Below are positions 60,027 through 64,000 of a DNA stretch of 64,000 nt, piece by piece (position 1 is the first letter of the stretch; each line of letters opens with the position of its first letter). Below the pieces are notes generated by a model. It was not told the origin of the DNA. It saw only the letters and a list, made by a program, of their open reading frames with translations, and made no database searches. The DNA lies in NCBI RefSeq assembly GCF_904846235.1, contig NZ_CAJGZN010000001.1, positions 186,001-250,000 of the forward strand, read 5' to 3'. Origin of the DNA: Psychrobacter immobilis. GTDB lineage: Bacteria; Pseudomonadota; Gammaproteobacteria; Pseudomonadales; Moraxellaceae. The position numbers and the translations under genes are program-made.

Positions 60027-61448
60027 ATGACCTTCTCAGAGACATTCAAACCAATGACACCGTTAAAGGACACCGGGACATGTCGTTTTGACTATCCAGA
60101 AGTGTTCGTGTTGATACTGACGGTTGTTTTGCGTGCTATATACTACGACTTCCGCTCTATCTCAATGGCACTATTGGTTATTATTACATTGCCAAGCCTT
60201 ATGATCCTGATATATAACTACCGACGCCAGACCAGCTTTTGGACGTCTAATATCGTTATTATTCTATTATCGGTTGTCATTGGCTCGCTACAATGCTGTA
60301 CGGTCATATCAATCAGTTTGGCTGCTTTGATTGGTGTACGTATCATTCTTAGCCGACCTGAGAATCACCTCAGACTGTTATCTGTATCTGTTGTGACTAT
60401 CATTGTGTTTTTCTACGTTAGCACAGTCTTAAATGCAGACAGTATGGACTTTGATGAAGGCTTATTACCATTGATAGTAATGGTGGCAAGTCTAGGCGTT
60501 ATTTTATACCAGTTCTGGCGTATCTATCAGCAACATATTACTTTTAAAGTACGTGCCCATCAGGCTAGTGGACGCCTGAACACAATGGTATCAGTGATCA
60601 ATAAGCTTACCCGTTTTGTACCACCACAAATTTGGGGGCCTATTGTCAAATCGGATAGCCCTGTTAGGGTTTCTAATAAACGCGCAAAAATAACTATCAT
60701 GTTTTCAGATATTGTCGGCTTTACTGAGTTGTCTGATAGTCTAAGCTCTGATAATTTAGCAGACATCCTCAATACTTATATGCATTGCATGACGTCGATC
60801 GCTGACAAACACGGTGCAGTGCTTGATAAGTTTATCGGCGATGGCATGGTATGTTTCTTTGGTGAACCGAATAGCCGTGGTTCGCGTCAAGATGCATTAG
60901 ATTGTGTGGCAATGGCAATTGATATGCGCCGAGAAATGCGTACTTTACGCCAAAAATGGCGGTTGATGGGGTTTGAAGGCTTATATATACGTGTTGGTAT
61001 CACAACTGGCTACTGCCACGTTGGTAATTTTGGTAGTAATAGTCGATTAAGCTATACCATCATTGGTAAAGAAGCCAATTTGGCCTCTAGGCTTGAGTCC
61101 TGTGCGGGCAAAGATCAGATATTGGTCAGTGAAAGCACTTACGATTATATATGCCATAACTATGAATGTGAGCACGTTGCCGCATTTTGCTTAAAAGGTA
61201 TTGATGAAAAGGTCGATGCATGGCAAGTGCTTGATCCTAGTGCCAGTACAGGTCATCTGTCTAAATGGGTCGATCACACATTGCCTGGTTTCAATTTGCA
61301 TTTGAATTTTAAAGATATGAAAGACAATGATTATCAAGATATTAGAGCTCGTTTAAATTTTGCGTTGGAACGTATCGAGCAAGAGGAAGAAAAAGTAGTG
61401 AAGGGCATAGCCGCAGAAAGTAAACGTGAGAATGCCAATCGCAAGTAA
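60027..61448 (+). CDS. membrane-bound class III adenylate cyclase
   Basis: Six predicted membrane helices (about 24-40, 45-64, 74-91, 93-109, 117-135, 144-163) form an N-terminal sensor-like domain resembling that of Pseudomonas CyaB. A helical linker leads to a class III cyclase domain (about 218-400). Metal-binding Asp228 (FSDIVGF) and Asp272 (GDGMV), adenine-selecting Lys268 and Thr344, and transition-state Asn351/Arg355 (NLASR) are all present, so it should be active and make cAMP as a homodimer. The charged C-terminal 60 residues are unassigned. No Shine-Dalgarno is obvious. Own terminator follows. Confidence 0.9.
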   Translation: MTFSETFKPMTPLKDTGTCRFDYPEVFVLILTVVLRAIYYDFRSISMALLVIITLPSLMILIYNYRRQTSFWTSNIVIILLSVVIGSLQCCTVISISLAALIGVRIILSRPENHLRLLSVSVVTIIVFFYVSTVLNADSMDFDEGLLPLIVMVASLGVILYQFWRIYQQHITFKVRAHQASGRLNTMVSVINKLTRFVPPQIWGPIVKSDSPVRVSNKRAKITIMFSDIVGFTELSDSLSSDNLADILNTYMHCMTSIADKHGAVLDKFIGDGMVCFFGEPNSRGSRQDALDCVAMAIDMRREMRTLRQKWRLMGFEGLYIRVGITTGYCHVGNFGSNSRLSYTIIGKEANLASRLESCAGKDQILVSESTYDYICHNYECEHVAAFCLKGIDEKVDAWQVLDPSASTGHLSKWVDHTLPGFNLHLNFKDMKDNDYQDIRARLNFALERIEQEEEKVVKGIAAESKRENANRK

Positions 61449-61483
61449 GCGTTTCAAGTTTGATATCTCAAATTCATATATAG

Positions 61484-61517
61484 AAAAAGGCCAGCTATGT
61501 GATAGCTGGCCTTTTTT
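61484..61517. terminator. bidirectional terminator between the cyclase gene and fdx
   Basis: AAAAAGGCCAGCTAT-GTG-ATAGCTGGCCTTTTTT, perfect 15-bp stem with a 3-base loop. Confidence 0.93.
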
Positions 61518-61545
61518 AATCTTAACTAAGAAGTATTATCAGTGT

Positions 61546-61884
61546 TTAATGATTTTCTTTAGCATGATTGAGGGTATATTTAGGAACTTCGATGGTCAAA
61601 TCCTCATCATCAAGCATGACTTGACAAGACAAACGTGAATCAGGCTCTAAGCCCCAAGCACGATCAAGTAGATCGGCTTCGATATCATCCATCTCATCTA
61701 AACTGTTGAAACCCTTGCGTACTACAACATGACATGTGGTACAAGCTTTTGACATCTCACAGGCATGCTCAATTTTAATGCCTTTTTCTAATAGTGCTTT
61801 ACATAAGTTTTCACCAGCTTGTAGCTCAACTTCTGCGCCTTCAGGGCAAATTTCGTGGTGGGGTAGTACGGTAACTTTTGGCAT
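61546..61884 (-). CDS. fdx: [2Fe-2S] ferredoxin of the ISC system
   Basis: Electron carrier for Fe-S cluster assembly. Cluster ligands Cys42, Cys48, Cys51 and Cys87 follow the C-x5-C-x2-C-x35-C spacing of Isc-type adrenodoxin-like ferredoxins (ACEMSKACTTCHV; SRLSCQV). 112 residues. It follows hscA by 86 bases on the same strand, the standard end of an isc operon. Confidence 0.96.
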   Translation of the reverse strand: MPKVTVLPHHEICPEGAEVELQAGENLCKALLEKGIKIEHACEMSKACTTCHVVVRKGFNSLDEMDDIEADLLDRAWGLEPDSRLSCQVMLDDEDLTIEVPKYTLNHAKENH

Positions 61885-61970
61885 AAATTATCTGTCCGAT
61901 GCTAATCAATTTAAAAAATATTAGAAGTTAGCTTAACGTGTTAGCTAAGCTATATATGTCGATGTATTTA

Positions 61971-63851
61971 TTACCAGTCTTTGGCACTAGTACCGGCCAT
62001 ACTGGTCTTGACGCTTTGATTCATAATACGTGCAGCAAAGGCATCACTATGTGGTTTGAGCTGTGCTTGTTGTGCTTCAATAAGCGCTAAGTCATCAGTG
62101 CTAAGAGAGTTACGTAGCGCTTGTATATGCTCTGCTAGTGATTGTTGTTCTTCGACAGAGAGTAATGCTGCAAATTCGTTAAGTGCCGACTCTAGGGCAA
62201 GTACTTCACGTTCCGCTTCTACTTTTGTCTCAATTAAAGAACGTGCATTTTTGTCTTCTTCTGCGTATTTAAACCCTGCAACAAGCAACTGTTCTTTTTG
62301 CTCATCTGATAGACCATAAGAAGGCACAATCTCGATCTTGCTTTCTGTTTTAGTCGTAGTTTCCTGCGCACTAACAGTAAGCTGACCATTAGCATCAATA
62401 CTAAAGGTAACTTCGATACGCGCAAACCCAGCTTTCATTGGCGGGATGCCATACAGCTCGAAACGTCCAAGAGAACGACAGTTTTCCACCGTTTCACGCT
62501 CACCTTGCACCACATGAATCACCATGCCTGTTTGACCATCTTGATAAGTGGTAAATACCTGACGTTTCTTCACAGGGATAGGCGTGTTGCGTGGGATGAG
62601 TACTTCAACCAAACCGCCCATGGTCTCAAGACCTAATGATAATGGCGTTACGTCCAATAACAACAAATTGTTGTCACTATCGCCATTAACCAGTTGGTGA
62701 GCAGTCTGGGCAGCACCTAAGGCAACCACTTCATCTGGATTCAGGCGGCAAAGTGGCTGCTTAGCAAAAAACTCAGTCACGACTTGCTGCACGGCAGGCA
62801 TACGAGTCGAACCGCCCACTAAGATAACTTCATCTAGATCTGTAGTAGACAGCTTGGCATCGCGTAGGACTTGTTCGCACACGCTTAGCGTACGGCGACT
62901 GACAGGTTCTACGATAGTTAGCACATCTGTACGGCTTAATACGCCTTGATAAGACTGACCATTGACAGTGACATTGATATCCACTTGCTCAGCATCAGTC
63001 AATGCTTGTTTATAAGCCTTGGCTTGCTGAGCTAGTATTGATTTGTCATGTAGGCTTACGTCTTTTGGGTCGATATTTAATTGTTTAATAATCCAATTGG
63101 TAATAAGGCGATCAATATCATCGCCGCCTAGTGCGCTATTACCGCCAGTTGCCAACACTTCAAAGACGCCGTCGGTAAGCTTTAAGATAGAGACGTCAAA
63201 AGTACCACCGCCCAAATCATAGATTAAGTAATAGCTTTCTTTTTTACTGTCTTCTGATGATTGGTCAAGACCATAAGCGACCGCAGCCGCTGTTGGTTCA
63301 TTTAACAGGCGAAGTACGTTGATGCCCGCTGCTTGAGCGGCATCTTTGGTTGCTTGACGCTGTGCTTCATCAAAATAAGCGGGAACCGTAATCACGGCAC
63401 CTTCAATGCTATCTGCAGGTAGGGCACTCGCTGCACGTTGCTCAAGAGCGGCTAAGATACGCGCTGATACTGCAACAGGAGAAACCTCACCTTGAGCCGT
63501 TACAAAGGCGGGCATATCGTCTTTATTACCAGACAACTCATAAGGATGAGAGAATTTGATATCAGCTTGACTACGACCCATAAAACGCTTAGCCGAGACG
63601 ATCGTATTTTTTGGATCATCCGCTAGATGCGCTAGAGCGTCATAGCCGACCAATGGCGTACCAGTAGCTGGATAATAGACAACAGACGGTAATAATGTAT
63701 CTGTCGCTGCGCCTGCCTCTAAGACTTGTGCCTTACCTGAACGCACCACAGCAACCAACGATCGTGTAGTACCAAGGTCGATGCCCAAGCCAAATTTATG
63801 TTGGTGAGGTTGAGCGCTTTGATTGGGTTCAGCAATTTGCATTAAAGACAT
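61971..63851 (-). CDS. hscA: Fe-S cluster assembly chaperone HscA
   Basis: A specialised Hsp70 that, with HscB, releases clusters from IscU. ATPase domain: GLGIDLGTTRSLVAVV, YDLGGGTFDVSIL, VGGSTRMPAVQ; substrate domain: LLLLDVTPLSLGLETMGG. 626 residues, like E. coli HscA (616). It is distinguished from DnaK by its length, the lack of a long acidic tail and the fdx neighbour. The ATG at 63842 (Met4) is an alternative start. hscB should lie just outside the window. Confidence 0.95.
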   Translation of the reverse strand: MSLMQIAEPNQSAQPHQHKFGLGIDLGTTRSLVAVVRSGKAQVLEAGAATDTLLPSVVYYPATGTPLVGYDALAHLADDPKNTIVSAKRFMGRSQADIKFSHPYELSGNKDDMPAFVTAQGEVSPVAVSARILAALEQRAASALPADSIEGAVITVPAYFDEAQRQATKDAAQAAGINVLRLLNEPTAAAVAYGLDQSSEDSKKESYYLIYDLGGGTFDVSILKLTDGVFEVLATGGNSALGGDDIDRLITNWIIKQLNIDPKDVSLHDKSILAQQAKAYKQALTDAEQVDINVTVNGQSYQGVLSRTDVLTIVEPVSRRTLSVCEQVLRDAKLSTTDLDEVILVGGSTRMPAVQQVVTEFFAKQPLCRLNPDEVVALGAAQTAHQLVNGDSDNNLLLLDVTPLSLGLETMGGLVEVLIPRNTPIPVKKRQVFTTYQDGQTGMVIHVVQGERETVENCRSLGRFELYGIPPMKAGFARIEVTFSIDANGQLTVSAQETTTKTESKIEIVPSYGLSDEQKEQLLVAGFKYAEEDKNARSLIETKVEAEREVLALESALNEFAALLSVEEQQSLAEHIQALRNSLSTDDLALIEAQQAQLKPHSDAFAARIMNQSVKTSMAGTSAKDW

Positions 63852-64000
63852 AAGGATAACTCAGAGATAAAATGAATAAGTGAAATGGAGCAAATATAGC
63901 ATATGCAGTACGAGAGCTTAACGTCGGTAATCTCATTCCATGGAATACGGATTCTGACAGTTTGATGCGCTTAGACTCAAAGATTATACGGTATCACGGT
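63852..64000. other. upstream of hscA
   Basis: On the minus strand all three frames meet a stop within 25 bases of the window edge (for example ...GAT ACC GTA TAA), so at most the last few codons of hscB are present. The remaining 130 bases show no ORF. Confidence 0.4.

Overview
The window is a continuous stretch of bacterial chromosome with only modest AT richness. Protein similarity and gene order point to a gammaproteobacterium of the Moraxellaceae, most probably Psychrobacter. The pointers are lptD next to amgK-murU, the cmk-rpsA-ihfB-lapA-pyrF order, a short-Q-loop (CIO-type) cytochrome bd, a long-form GAPDH and acidic, Asn/Gln-rich linkers in envelope proteins. The genus is inferred from memory of these families; no database was searched. 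I found no insertion sequence, prophage, CRISPR array, tRNA or rRNA. Codon use and style look uniform, so this is core genome rather than an island.

Layout. 1-3600: the end of a SOUL heme-binding protein, asd, a membrane-anchored EEP-family hydrolase and a structured intergenic region that may encode a small RNA. 3600-10600: outer-membrane biogenesis (surA, lptD) divergent from the MurNAc salvage pair amgK-murU. 10700-13500: a cytochrome bd oxidase (cydA-cydB) followed by a 38-codon DUF2474-type gene. 13900-20300: a large alpha/beta-hydrolase lipoprotein, a secreted TPR-like protein, coq7 and an LplT-like MFS protein, all on the minus strand. 20800-29450: tamA-tamB, both large, with unusual insertions in TamA. 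29600-34700: hemP behind a Fur box, a Nudix-ThiE fusion, a lipocalin with an odd N-terminal extension, and GAPDH. 34900-46970: obgE, proB, hemE, argC, a coiled-coil membrane protein, clpS, clpA, ung, tadA and cmk. 47270-50870: rpsA, ihfB, lapA and pyrF. 51090-59720: a metallophosphoesterase, a histidine phosphatase, rpsT, an NAD(P)-binding protein, rraA, mfd and a HIT protein. 60027-61448: a membrane-bound class III nucleotidyl cyclase. 61546-63851: fdx and hscA, the tail of an isc operon.

How the genes work together. Several groups serve the envelope. SurA escorts beta-barrel proteins, LptD inserts LPS, TamA/TamB handle further outer-membrane assembly or lipid transport, LapA modulates LPS synthesis and AmgK/MurU recycle cell-wall sugar. 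Respiration and cofactors are served by CydAB, Coq7, HemE, HemP and the HscA/Fdx part of Fe-S assembly. Translation and proteolysis are served by S1, S20, TadA, ObgE and ClpS/ClpA. Most transcription units end in clear rho-independent terminators, many of them bidirectional between convergent genes.

I found no obvious new multi-gene defence or biosynthetic system. The best leads are structural: the TamA POTRA insertion, the lipocalin extension with an internal signal peptide, long inverted repeats in the rpsA and hemE leaders, a possible sRNA at 3391-3485, and the acidic ClpA linker with a variant ClpP-docking loop.
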